Part shown: positions 1 through 7,943 of the stretch, piece by piece | How positions within the stretch are numbered: position 1 is the stretch's first letter | Layout: every line of letters begins with the position of its first letter | Origin: an uncultured Lachnospiraceae bacterium | Lineage (GTDB): Bacteria; Bacillota_A; Clostridia; Lachnospirales; Lachnospiraceae | Reading direction: 5' to 3' | Length of the DNA stretch: 12,794 nt | Assembly: GCA_947564305.1 (NCBI GenBank) | Contig: CANOBT010000152.1 | Coordinates: 1 to 12,794 of the forward strand | Notes under the pieces: generated by a model | The model's input: only the letters and a program-made list of their open reading frames with translations | The model's database searches: none | What the model was told of the DNA's origin: nothing | Position numbers and translations under genes: made by a program

Positions 1-41
1 TACGGGTTCAGAAACAAGAATTTTTTCTATAAGTTGGTTGA

Positions 42-536
42 TTATCTTAAAATTGCAAGTTCACTATAAATTTTTTCCGAATTGGTTGGAAATTTAGGCA
101 TTGCTGCAAATGGATCTATATTAAGGATAGTAAATCCATAACTCCTGTAAGCATCCTCAATGCTTTCCTTGGATAAACGGGTATTCTTTTTTTGAGCCTT
201 TATTTTTCCATTTGTTACAACCAGTTCGCTTTTACTAAGCTTCTCAAGTCTTATTGCAGACTCAAGTCGTTTCCTTGATGTTGTTTTTCTCTCATCAGCA
301 AGTTCAGCAAATTTAGGAAGCACTTTTCCATCGTTGCTCAAGACTTCTGCTTTCACTTTCCTCAGCAAATCCAATTTCCCATTAATTTCGTCACGCTGTG
401 CCTGTTGGGAAATACTCCCAAGCATACCGCCAAGACTTTTCTCCGCTTTTTCTATGGCAGCCTTAATCTTTTTTGCGGCTTTTTCAGCAGGATCAAACGA
501 TAGACCCGTTATATCAAAAAAATCGTATTCCGCCAT
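42..536 (-). CDS. Hsp70-associated helical protein with J-domain-like N-terminus, probably truncated by a frameshift
   Basis: The 164-residue product begins with a segment (EYDFFDITGLSFDPAEKAAK) whose pattern recalls the first helix of a J domain (aromatic pair, then h-GL-hxxDP). There is no HPD motif, so it could not stimulate an Hsp70 in the classical way. Residues 17-110 are lysine- and glutamate-rich and predicted helical or coiled. Residues 120-137 (RLSKESIEDAYRSYGF) form a second compact helical motif. The ribosome binding site GGAAGGATGA overlaps the end of the upstream Hsp70-vWA gene, only 9 bp away, so the two are probably translationally coupled. From memory, similar proteins beside Hsp70 genes in Firmicutes are much longer. 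The -1 frame is open from just before the stop codon to the window edge and reads like protein, so this may be the front part of a broken or shifted larger gene. Likely an Hsp70 cofactor or client adaptor; the function is not established. Confidence 0.7.
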   Translation of the reverse strand: MAEYDFFDITGLSFDPAEKAAKKIKAAIEKAEKSLGGMLGSISQQAQRDEINGKLDLLRKVKAEVLSNDGKVLPKFAELADERKTTSRKRLESAIRLEKLSKSELVVTNGKIKAQKKNTRLSKESIEDAYRSYGFTILNIDPFAAMPKFPTNSEKIYSELAILR

Positions 537-545
537 ATGAATTTA

Positions 546-2729
546 TCATCCTTCCCACGTTGCCACATCCGTCACTTTTACGTTTTCCTCTGCTATCCCC
601 AAATCTCCGAGACTTTGGGCTATACTCCCAAATGCCTGCGTAAGCTCTGATTGTGGCACAAACATTGCATTGGCATCCTCTGAAGAAATACTCCGAAGAA
701 AATTATAATCTGCCCCTCCAAACCCAATGGCTGCAGTTTCTATGCCATTCTCATTGCACTCATGAGCTGCGTCTATCGCATTCTGCTGACGATCCCAAAC
801 TCCATCTGCTAATATAACGGCGAATAACCTTCCTTCCTCGTTCTTCAACATATTTTCTATAGTATAGAATGGATGCTCCGCATTTCCATATCCAGTTTGT
901 CCGCATTCAATGCTTTGTATCTTTTGAATACATTCATCTTCATTATCAGTCAGCCCGCACACTATCTGGTTTTTATCTGACACAGCCACCACCCCGACAC
1001 AAGTGTATGCAAAATCAAGCTGCCTTACGAAATCACACATGGCCGCTTTCGCATCAGCAATTGGAGTTCCCGACATGCTCCCCGACACATCTACTGCCAT
1101 TACGACATTCAAGGGCATCGGTTGATTTTGACTCGCATCTAGGGGAAGTCCATATTTTGACATATCCTCTGGGACTTTATCCCTGCGTACAGTCAAATTT
1201 GTCCTCTCATCATCCTGGCGTGCCTCCACATTTATCACTCCGTTGTCATCATAACTATATTGAATCCTTACAATTGATTTTCCCTTTTTCTTCTTGTCAT
1301 ACTTTAACCCGGTAACAACATATCTAAATGGAATCATATTATCAAGCGGATTCTCCTTATCCCCTTGCAAAACAAAAATTTCCATTTCGTTCAATCCTTT
1401 TCTCCGCACTCTGAACGAAAAGGCCTTTGCTGATTTAACCGGTCTCGGATGATTGGCCGGAATAATAATTTCATTGACATAGTGTGTTCCATCCTCACTG
1501 ACGGCAATCATTCCCATAGCGTGCGCTGTGGTTTCCCTCAACGTCATCACGCCAAGTCCATCCAGCTTTTTCGCTGGTTTTGCTGCTAAGTGCATCTTCC
1601 CTAATGAAGCGGAGCGATCCGTCCTTTTCTTTCCATCCATGATTGCAACGGTTAGCTGCGTATATTGACTGCTTTCCTTGACGGACTGTATCGCTGCTCC
1701 CAATGCTACTGCTTCGTCTGGATTAACATGTGTAATCGGTTTCTTGCCGTACAGCTTAAACAGATAACTTGACACTTGCGGCATCCTTGTAGAGCCACCC
1801 ACCAACAAAATATCCGAAACATCTGACCATTTAAGGTTCGCCTCTTCCATAATAGCTCTGCAAAGAGTTCCGGTTCTCTCAATTAAATCAACCGTGTTTT
1901 CCTCAAATTCCTGGCGTGTAACTGATACGGATGCATAACCATATCCTGAGAATGAAGCATTTGCATTAGCAGACTTTAATGACGTAAGCTGCCTCTTTGT
2001 TCCCTCAGACAATCCTCTCACTGTCCGCAGCAATTCATCATCATTCCGAATTTCCAGTCCCGTTTCATCTTCAAATTTATCAATCAATATATTCTCCAGC
2101 CTGTTATCCCAATCACGGCCTCCAAGATAATGATCTCCACGTGTTACAACGGTTTGCAAATCTCCGTTTCCATTCATATGTGTCAAAGTCACATCAAATG
2201 TTCCGCCACCCAAATCATAAACAAGTATATTCGCATTTTCTCTCCAATGATTCAAGCCATAAGCCATTGCCGCCGCATTTGGTTCATCAATTATCTTTTT
2301 AACCTTTAGTCCTGCAATTTCAGCAGCACGAATTGTTGCCTCTCGTTCGGCGGAATAAAAATAAGCAGGAACCGTAATAACAGCACTGTCGATAGTATCA
2401 TTCAATTCTCGTTCCGCATCTTCTTTCAAATGTCTTAATAACAATGCAGATAAATCTGTTGATGAATAAGATTTTCCATCAATTATGCAATAGGAATCAT
2501 TACTACCCATACTACGTTTAAAGGTAGCAGCACATCCTTCTTCTCCGGCAATAAACGCACTTTCGGCTTCACTTCCAAAAATAAGATTTCCATTCATAAA
2601 TTGAATTACAGAGGGAGTGATTTTTCTTCCCTCTGAATTCATAATTATTTTGGGGGTGTTTTCCCCTTCTGGAACATAAGCAACCGCCGAATACGTTGTT
2701 CCTAAATCTATACCTACTGAAACTGACAT
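546..2729 (-). CDS. Hsp70 ATPase domain fused to a C-terminal vWA domain
   Basis: This is a 727-residue fusion. Residues 1-350 are an Hsp70/actin-fold ATPase with phosphate 1 loop VGIDLGTTYSAVAYV (5-19), connect motif IIDEPNAAAMAYG (146-158), phosphate 2 YDLGGGTFDVTL (171-182) and adenosine motif ILLVGGSTRMPQV (307-319). Residues about 390-520 are beta-rich (YSYDDNGVINVEARQ near 491-505) and look like a remnant of the Hsp70 substrate-binding domain, without a helical lid. Residues 540-710 are a vWA domain with a metal-binding MIDAS: D547-x-S549-x-S551, a probable T612 and D642 in the ADG motif. The domain order suggests that ATP-driven conformational change is coupled to metal-dependent protein binding through the vWA domain. 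No signal peptide is seen. It follows the lidless Hsp70 gene by 19 bp; the ribosome binding site is a modest GAGGGAG about 11 bp upstream. The family assignment of both end domains is secure; the partner is unknown. Confidence 0.93.
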   Translation of the reverse strand: MSVSVGIDLGTTYSAVAYVPEGENTPKIIMNSEGRKITPSVIQFMNGNLIFGSEAESAFIAGEEGCAATFKRSMGSNDSYCIIDGKSYSSTDLSALLLRHLKEDAERELNDTIDSAVITVPAYFYSAEREATIRAAEIAGLKVKKIIDEPNAAAMAYGLNHWRENANILVYDLGGGTFDVTLTHMNGNGDLQTVVTRGDHYLGGRDWDNRLENILIDKFEDETGLEIRNDDELLRTVRGLSEGTKRQLTSLKSANANASFSGYGYASVSVTRQEFEENTVDLIERTGTLCRAIMEEANLKWSDVSDILLVGGSTRMPQVSSYLFKLYGKKPITHVNPDEAVALGAAIQSVKESSQYTQLTVAIMDGKKRTDRSASLGKMHLAAKPAKKLDGLGVMTLRETTAHAMGMIAVSEDGTHYVNEIIIPANHPRPVKSAKAFSFRVRRKGLNEMEIFVLQGDKENPLDNMIPFRYVVTGLKYDKKKKGKSIVRIQYSYDDNGVINVEARQDDERTNLTVRRDKVPEDMSKYGLPLDASQNQPMPLNVVMAVDVSGSMSGTPIADAKAAMCDFVRQLDFAYTCVGVVAVSDKNQIVCGLTDNEDECIQKIQSIECGQTGYGNAEHPFYTIENMLKNEEGRLFAVILADGVWDRQQNAIDAAHECNENGIETAAIGFGGADYNFLRSISSEDANAMFVPQSELTQAFGSIAQSLGDLGIAEENVKVTDVATWEG

Positions 2730-2748
2730 TTATCTCTAACTCCCTCTG

Positions 2749-4461
2749 TTAAAAATCGCTGCTTGTTTTGAGTGAAGCAACATGTCTGATAGCTTCATTC
2801 ATTTCTTCCTGCGTCTTTGTATTCTCAGATGTAATAACTGTTTCTACCGTTTCGTTGGTATCCGGATTAGTAGCCTTTACCTCAAGGCCAATTGCACTGC
2901 ACCGAAAAAACACTTTAATAGGAGAGCCTTTAGGTGTTCCTGTTGGAAGTTCCAGTTTAACCTCACCCAATTTTTTTACCTTCAATGCAGGATCTGTATA
3001 TTGCTCATTTCCATTCTCATCTATTGATGGCATTACATGCTTATCATTAATCCGGTCTTTTCCAACGTTTTCATATATTTTAAGATCTATTGCAACCTGA
3101 TTATCTACCACTGTTCCATAAGTCTCCGTAGCTTCAGCCGGAGACTCATCTCCCACAAAGAGAAGATTATCAATCATAAAATGTTCTTCATCAACCCATA
3201 CAGCCGGACCGAATGAACGAGACAATTTATCACTAACAGTACTCACCTTCTGAGGAATTATTTTGCGAAGTTGCTCGGCCTCCTCCTGCGTGAAATCAGG
3301 CATCTCATCATCACTTCCATACCCACCGCTTTCTTCATCCTCCTCTTCTCCACTCTGATCTTGATTTTTTTCCAATACTCTTTCTACACATTCGAGAGCA
3401 GCCTTCAACGCCGCACCTTTTGCCACTGCTAGATCAGGGTCTTCCATCCTTACTTTTCCTGCAAACACAGTTTCTACAGCTTCACGAATCATTGGCATTT
3501 TAGTAGATCCTCCAACAAGAAGAACTACATCAATATCTGCCGCAGTCAGTGAATTATTTTCAAGAATCTGCCTGACAAAATCCATAGTCATCTCGACAAG
3601 ATCCTGTGTCCTTTCCTTAAATGCATCTGCCGAAATCTCTATTCGGGTAACATCACCATCATATGATATATTAATACTGTGATTAGCCTTCTTAGAAAGC
3701 AACTTTTTTGTTCCTTCCACCTGGCGCTGAATGACAGCTCTTAATTCCGGTGTTATATCCTCCAATGCCAAACCATTTTCGTCACAGTACAGCTCCGCAA
3801 TATAATCATATAACCTGGCATCCCAATCAATACCACCCAGCCGGTCATTGCCGCCTGAGTCGATAACATCTATGGTTGCTTTGCCATCATCATCAACACT
3901 AAAATCAAAAAGTGTGATATCAAATGTACCGCCTCCAAGATCATACACCATAATTTTTCTGTTTTCACCAAATTCTCTGCAGCAATAATTAAGTGCAGCC
4001 GCTGTAGGCTCGTTAACGATATCAAGAACGTTCAGGCCCGCAATTTTACCCGCCTGTTTAGTCGCAGTTCTTTCCTCATTTCCGAAATATGCCGGACAGG
4101 TAATTACGACATCCTTTACTTCATCGTTTCCCTGTTCCTCGGCATATTCCTTCATTCTCTTCAATATCAAAGAAGAAATCATAATTGGATCATAAGCAAC
4201 GCCATCAAAATTCCTTATTGTTGCATCTGGTTTTCCAATTTCCCGTTTGACAAACTGAACCACTCTTTCAGGCTCAATTTCAGCTTGTGCCTTTGCAGCT
4301 TCTCCCACTACAGGATCGCCGCTTTCCTGAAAATATACTGCCGATGCAAGCGTCCTGGAATCCTCCTCATAGTTTTCAATTACCTCCGGCATTCCGTTTT
4401 CATTTAAAGTAGCAATAACTGAATAGGTAGTGCCAAGATCAATTCCGTATACTTTTGCCAT
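2749..4461 (-). CDS. Lidless Hsp70 (DnaK-like) chaperone with acidic interdomain linker
   Basis: The 570-residue product is an Hsp70. The ATPase signatures are YGIDLGTTYSVIA (5-17), DIVNEPTAAALNY (147-159), VYDLGGGTFDITLFDF (172-187) and VLLVGGSTKMPMI (313-325). The ATPase domain ends near 360. Housekeeping DnaK then has a short hydrophobic linker that carries the allosteric signal; here residues 363-396 are instead strongly acidic (including GEEEDEESGG and SDDEMPDF). Residues 400-540 are beta-rich like the substrate-binding domain and include the LELPTGTPKGSPIKVFF and LEVKATNPDTNE segments. The protein ends about 20 residues into a helix, so the long alpha-helical lid of DnaK (about 610-640 residues) is missing. 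The start is well supported by AGGAG 8 bp before the ATG. It lies 21 bp after the GrpE-like gene and 19 bp before the Hsp70-vWA gene. This is a specialised cytoplasmic Hsp70, not the housekeeping dnaK, whose usual dnaJ/hrcA neighbours are absent. Confidence 0.95.
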   Translation of the reverse strand: MAKVYGIDLGTTYSVIATLNENGMPEVIENYEEDSRTLASAVYFQESGDPVVGEAAKAQAEIEPERVVQFVKREIGKPDATIRNFDGVAYDPIMISSLILKRMKEYAEEQGNDEVKDVVITCPAYFGNEERTATKQAGKIAGLNVLDIVNEPTAAALNYCCREFGENRKIMVYDLGGGTFDITLFDFSVDDDGKATIDVIDSGGNDRLGGIDWDARLYDYIAELYCDENGLALEDITPELRAVIQRQVEGTKKLLSKKANHSINISYDGDVTRIEISADAFKERTQDLVEMTMDFVRQILENNSLTAADIDVVLLVGGSTKMPMIREAVETVFAGKVRMEDPDLAVAKGAALKAALECVERVLEKNQDQSGEEEDEESGGYGSDDEMPDFTQEEAEQLRKIIPQKVSTVSDKLSRSFGPAVWVDEEHFMIDNLLFVGDESPAEATETYGTVVDNQVAIDLKIYENVGKDRINDKHVMPSIDENGNEQYTDPALKVKKLGEVKLELPTGTPKGSPIKVFFRCSAIGLEVKATNPDTNETVETVITSENTKTQEEMNEAIRHVASLKTSSDF

Positions 4462-4482
4462 TTTGATTTCTCCTCTCGTTTT

Positions 4483-5199
4483 TTATTCAGTCAAATTATC
4501 CACAGCAGATTCTTTATACACATATACATCAACCAGTTCCTTGATAAGGGGTCTCTTCTCTGTGTAAAAACCAGTACCTTTACTGGAAACGACTGTATCA
4601 TGCAATTCAGAATTATCCGTTTCTATTCGCTCTACAATCTGACAAAACTTGCTGTTCCTTTTATCCCCCGGTTTACTCTTCTGCAACATAACGCCATTGC
4701 TCTCTAAAAGCTGTTTTATATCCATAAAAAGGTATTTGATATGTTTCGCTGTTTTATCATCCACTTCTACGTTCAAAAGCGCCTCATTATCACAATAGAT
4801 TCTCGCAACCTCGCGTAAAACATCATCAAAAGCCCTGCCTCTGTCTATCTCGTGGTAGCATTCCAATTCGTCCTGCATAGATTTTAACCTGCCAGCAAAT
4901 TCATTATGGTAAAGCTTATGCATCTCTCTGACATCAGCTGCCATTTTTTTGTAGCTTTCTGCCTGTTCTTCAATATGCTGTTCTATCTTTTCAAGGGCTA
5001 GACCAAATTTTGGATTGGATTCTTTCTCCGTTTCCCGCTCTTCATCCATTATAAAATCGAGAGGTTTGGCGCTCTCTTCACCATTTTTGTCAACAATGTT
5101 TTGAATTTCTGATTTATCTATACAATACTCATTTACAGAACCATCTGTGCCAAAAGATGTTCTGTCTTTATCGAATGTATTACTTTTTTGTTCCTCCAT
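4483..5199 (-). CDS. Divergent GrpE-like nucleotide exchange factor
   Basis: GrpE dimers release ADP from Hsp70. This 238-residue protein has that layout. Residues 1-55 are charged and probably disordered. Residues about 60-165 are a long helix (KIEQHIEEQAESYKKMAADV onward) as in the GrpE coiled-coil stalk. Residues 166-230 have the pattern of the GrpE beta wing: LLESNGVMLQ, then ELHDTVVSSKGTG, then a terminal strand ELVDVYVYKE. In standard GrpE this corresponds to the segment ending in a conserved A-x-V-x-V strand. Overall similarity is low, and housekeeping GrpE is usually shorter (about 180-210 residues). Context supports the call: it sits 21 bp before the Hsp70 gene. The start has GGAGG 7-8 bp upstream. 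It probably serves one or both Hsp70s of this operon, which would keep the machine independent of the host GrpE. An unrelated coiled-coil protein is possible but less likely. Confidence 0.75.
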   Translation of the reverse strand: MEEQKSNTFDKDRTSFGTDGSVNEYCIDKSEIQNIVDKNGEESAKPLDFIMDEERETEKESNPKFGLALEKIEQHIEEQAESYKKMAADVREMHKLYHNEFAGRLKSMQDELECYHEIDRGRAFDDVLREVARIYCDNEALLNVEVDDKTAKHIKYLFMDIKQLLESNGVMLQKSKPGDKRNSKFCQIVERIETDNSELHDTVVSSKGTGFYTEKRPLIKELVDVYVYKESAVDNLTE

Positions 5200-5217
5200 C
5201 AGTTTACCTCCATCTAT

Positions 5218-6606
5218 TTACACCTCAGCAAATAATATCCCATTTGTACTATATACACATGCCAGCGAACCAGTCAGCTTACCCAGTGTTTCTGCTCTTA
5301 CTCTGGGTTCATCGGTTTCATCGACAGAAATTCCTCTGGTATCACTGGAATTCATAAATGAATTATTCTGTGATATGTTGTATCGTATCCTGATTTTTTT
5401 ATACTTTCCCATAAAATCTGACCACTTTTGACAAGAAGTACCGGCGGAATGACGAAACAACACTATCTTTGCAACATTTCCGGTAAGTTCTGCAAACAAT
5501 TCATCTCCATGGATATCTCCTCCGTACAACGATGATATAAAATCCTTCTGACTTATCGCGTATGTCCTTCCCCTCAATAAATCCCTTATTTTCAAAAACC
5601 TGGATATTGGAACATCATCGAGCAAAATCGAGAATTCCTTTCCCTGCGCTTGGAGTAACATCAAGTGGTTAATAACCAATTCACCAATAAGTTCATTATT
5701 GACCCCTCCCACATCAATAGAGATTACTCCTTTCTGATTGAGCATTCTTTTTATATTGCTTTTTCTGCCAGTCGGTCTCCCATATATTCCTTCAGCCTGA
5801 CGATTCAGTTTGTTCAAAAAAATTCTAACGGCATCTGTTTCCGATGAACCCGCCATATAATATCTATCTATTTCTCTATGTTCAATTGTCGTGATTTCCC
5901 CATCCTTTAATAGCTTATCCAGTTCATCTTTTAATTTTAATATAGGAAAAACGGCTAGATTCTGAATCGTAACTGTTCCCTCTTTATGAAGCACAACCTC
6001 TATCAATGCCCTCAACAGTGACTCCGAACTCGGATTGGAATCATCATTCGGCATTGTTTCGTATAAGAGATATGCAATATCATCCACCGGCATTCCACGG
6101 AATACATCATAATAAGTATTTGTTCTATCTATAAATTCCGCATCAACACTATGCTCTCTTATCATAGCACCGATATCTCGATTACCGCTATGTAATGCTA
6201 TAAGAGGAATCCCCTCCTGCTGCGATTTATGCACAAAAGGAATTAACGCCTCCATTCTTGTGCGAACTTCTCCTCCGGAAACAATCTCTCCTTCAGGATA
6301 ATCGTTTTCACCCCAGATAAAATCCAGAGCAGGGGTTTGGCTCTTTGTGTCATAGTCATATATGTCATTATCGCTTGGATCAGATGTTACCAGCAATAAC
6401 TGCTGCTTATTTTCATTTGGCATAATCATCACAGAGCGATTCTGAAAATTCGCCTCTGATGCATGATCACATATCTGTCTGATTTCTTTTTTTGTCCTGG
6501 CATTTTGTAATGCAGTATATATGGAATTACCAGTCCACATGGATACACCATAAGCAGCCCTTGTAACACCACCCATTACATGAAATGCGTCACCTAATAA
6601 ACCCAT
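5218..6606 (-). CDS. Degenerate VirD4/TraG-like (HerA-FtsK fold) protein lacking Walker A, likely partner of the adjacent ATPase
   Basis: I recognise no standard family name for this 462-residue protein, but its second half follows the late part of a VirD4/TraG ATPase: a strand KGVISIDVGG (292-301), a helix, a Walker B-like strand FSILLDDVPI (325-334) with DD instead of DE, a strand plus glutamine (YAISQKD, 349-355), and a closing block (about 368-409) with an AELTGNVAKIVLFR core like the TraG C-terminal motif where the ATPase rejects lost nucleic-acid states. There is no GxxxxGKT motif anywhere, so it probably does not hydrolyse ATP on its own. Residues 1-35 are glycine-rich and weakly hydrophobic but not a convincing membrane segment. 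It starts 7 bp after the intact ATPase, with AGGTGA overlapping that gene's stop codon. An inactive subunit of a mixed hexamer is the simplest inference; a distinct scaffold protein is the alternative. Confidence 0.6.
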   Translation of the reverse strand: MGLLGDAFHVMGGVTRAAYGVSMWTGNSIYTALQNARTKKEIRQICDHASEANFQNRSVMIMPNENKQQLLLVTSDPSDNDIYDYDTKSQTPALDFIWGENDYPEGEIVSGGEVRTRMEALIPFVHKSQQEGIPLIALHSGNRDIGAMIREHSVDAEFIDRTNTYYDVFRGMPVDDIAYLLYETMPNDDSNPSSESLLRALIEVVLHKEGTVTIQNLAVFPILKLKDELDKLLKDGEITTIEHREIDRYYMAGSSETDAVRIFLNKLNRQAEGIYGRPTGRKSNIKRMLNQKGVISIDVGGVNNELIGELVINHLMLLQAQGKEFSILLDDVPISRFLKIRDLLRGRTYAISQKDFISSLYGGDIHGDELFAELTGNVAKIVLFRHSAGTSCQKWSDFMGKYKKIRIRYNISQNNSFMNSSDTRGISVDETDEPRVRAETLGKLTGSLACVYSTNGILFAEV

Positions 6607-6613
6607 ATCTCAC

Positions 6614-7915
6614 CTACCCATGAAACAAATCAAATTTGAATTTAAATGGCGGAATGTTTGGTAATCCAACAACAGCCTCGCCTATATCCAAACCAATCAA
6701 ATCCCAATCCTCTACTACAAAGCCTTCCCGTTTTTCATAATGCCTGCTGCCATTCGCCTCCGGAAATGTCTCAAGAATCATGTTTTTTCCAAATAGCCTG
6801 CTGACGTACTCTCTCGTGTTATAGTCATTTGACTGAAATGCAAATACTGAGCTAAAACCCGCAACAGCATTGTGCGCCTTTGCCTCGTTCTCATAGTTTG
6901 CATTCAACTGGTCTATTCCTTGAAGCCCCGCCAATATCTTTACACCCAGACTTCGACCAAAATTTATTCCGTCTTCCAAATGCCGCAGATTAGGCAAAAG
7001 CTTTAATTCATCAGCAATCAGGTATACGTTGCCTTGAGTAGCCGTTCTGCCAAGTGCTTCTTTCAATGCAAGGTCAAATAACAATGTATAGATTGGAGAT
7101 AACACATCGCCTATTGCAAGATCATATTCCAAAAATGCCGTATGGCCTCCTTTTCCTCGAATAAACTTTCGCATGGAAAAGTCTCCTACATCGGAGAAAA
7201 CACCTGTAAATATATCCCTTGTAACCGAGTATACCTCAGACATCACGCCTTGTGCCTGAGTTCCTGATTTTCCCCCGATATATGCCGCAACAGAAGCCAG
7301 GTCACTATGGCTTCCCACCATTGAGCGTATTTCATCTATCGGAGTCGAATCCAATAAATCTTTCAAATCCTTATTGCTGAACGGCACACCCTCCCTGACC
7401 AAAGATATAATGATTGAAGCCAATAAATCACGCGCAGCATTGGGAAAGAATGGGTTACTGTTATTTTTTTCACTTCTTTCTGCAAACAGTGACTTACAAA
7501 TCTCCTGTGTGTTTTGGGCTATAGAGATTCTATCCCTTCCATCAGCAGTGATTTCATCGTACAAATTCCACTTGGCCGATATCTTTCTATAGGTCTTAGA
7601 ATTTCCTATTACTACATCTCCCGATTCAAAAAATTTCTTGTGAAAATCCCCTTTACTATCAAAAATCAGCATTACGTCATCTTTGTTAAGATTTTTCTTT
7701 AATTGTTTTACAATATGGTAGAAAAGGTTCGTCTTTCCACTTCCAGTTCCGCCTACGAGAAGCAAATGTTTACTTAATATCTCCTCATTTATACCAAATT
7801 TAGCTTTTTGTCCATTAAACTTTCCAGAAATTTGGAGACAATCGTGAATGCCATCCTGTGGAGGACTATTACTCTCAACCAGCCCACCATATACAATTTC
7901 ATGAGTCAAAGACAT
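6614..7915 (-). CDS. Soluble VirD4/TraG/TraD-like AAA+ ATPase (type IV coupling protein family)
   Basis: Members of this family are hexameric ATPases that pump DNA or protein through a central pore. Numbered from the first possible Met at 7981, the motifs are Walker A GGTGSGKT (77-84), the LIFDSKGDF strand typical of TraD/VirD4 proteins (105-113), FLEYDLAIG (283-291), Walker B VYLIADE (319-325) and the motor glutamine region AGLQGIDQL (351-359). The usual N-terminal transmembrane helices of conjugative coupling proteins are absent, as are other type IV secretion genes, so it is unlikely to be a conjugation gatekeeper. I place the start at 7915 (433 residues), because that ATG has GGGGAGGAG six bases upstream; ATGs at 7960 and 7981 are possible, and 7981 would overlap the upstream gene by 38 bp. 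The extra residues of the longer form (HKCCCGGEE) are mostly the translated ribosome binding site. It probably works with the following Walker A-less paralogue. Confidence 0.9.
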   Translation of the reverse strand: MSLTHEIVYGGLVESNSPPQDGIHDCLQISGKFNGQKAKFGINEEILSKHLLLVGGTGSGKTNLFYHIVKQLKKNLNKDDVMLIFDSKGDFHKKFFESGDVVIGNSKTYRKISAKWNLYDEITADGRDRISIAQNTQEICKSLFAERSEKNNSNPFFPNAARDLLASIIISLVREGVPFSNKDLKDLLDSTPIDEIRSMVGSHSDLASVAAYIGGKSGTQAQGVMSEVYSVTRDIFTGVFSDVGDFSMRKFIRGKGGHTAFLEYDLAIGDVLSPIYTLLFDLALKEALGRTATQGNVYLIADELKLLPNLRHLEDGINFGRSLGVKILAGLQGIDQLNANYENEAKAHNAVAGFSSVFAFQSNDYNTREYVSRLFGKNMILETFPEANGSRHYEKREGFVVEDWDLIGLDIGEAVVGLPNIPPFKFKFDLFHG

Positions 7916-7921
7916 TGGAAT

Positions 7922-7930
7922 CTCCTCCCC
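7922..7930 (-). promoter_or_regulatory. Strong ribosome binding site deciding the ATPase start
   Basis: On the minus strand this reads GGGGAGGAG and is followed by a 6-base spacer and an ATG at 7915. It is the best Shine-Dalgarno match near this gene. The upstream ATG at 7960 has a weaker AAAGGA with a 7-base spacer, and the ATG at 7981 has none. Confidence 0.65.
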
Positions 7931-7943
7931 GCCACAACAGCAT

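Noticed and set aside
1..41. Transcription terminator after the last operon gene
   Set aside because: The AGAA...TTCT arms are only four bases long and there is no GC stem or proper T tract; the region may be coding in another frame.
869..1315. Plus-strand open frames of 60-170 codons throughout the window
   Set aside because: They lie opposite well-supported minus-strand genes, lack ribosome binding sites and recognisable domains, and have compositions typical of antisense translation.
4447..4459. Additional GTATACTTTT copy at the start of the Hsp70 gene as a third recombinase site
   Set aside because: The match is limited to the core on one side, lacks the flanking half-site bases, and is explained by the codons for MAKVYG.
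2749..4461. Housekeeping dnaK operon
   Set aside because: The protein lacks the lid and hydrophobic linker, hrcA and dnaJ are absent, and the neighbours are accessory genes.
6614..7915. Conjugative coupling protein of a type IV secretion system
   Set aside because: It lacks N-terminal membrane helices, is embedded in a chaperone operon, and no other secretion or conjugation channel gene is present; the relaxase lies in a separate unit.
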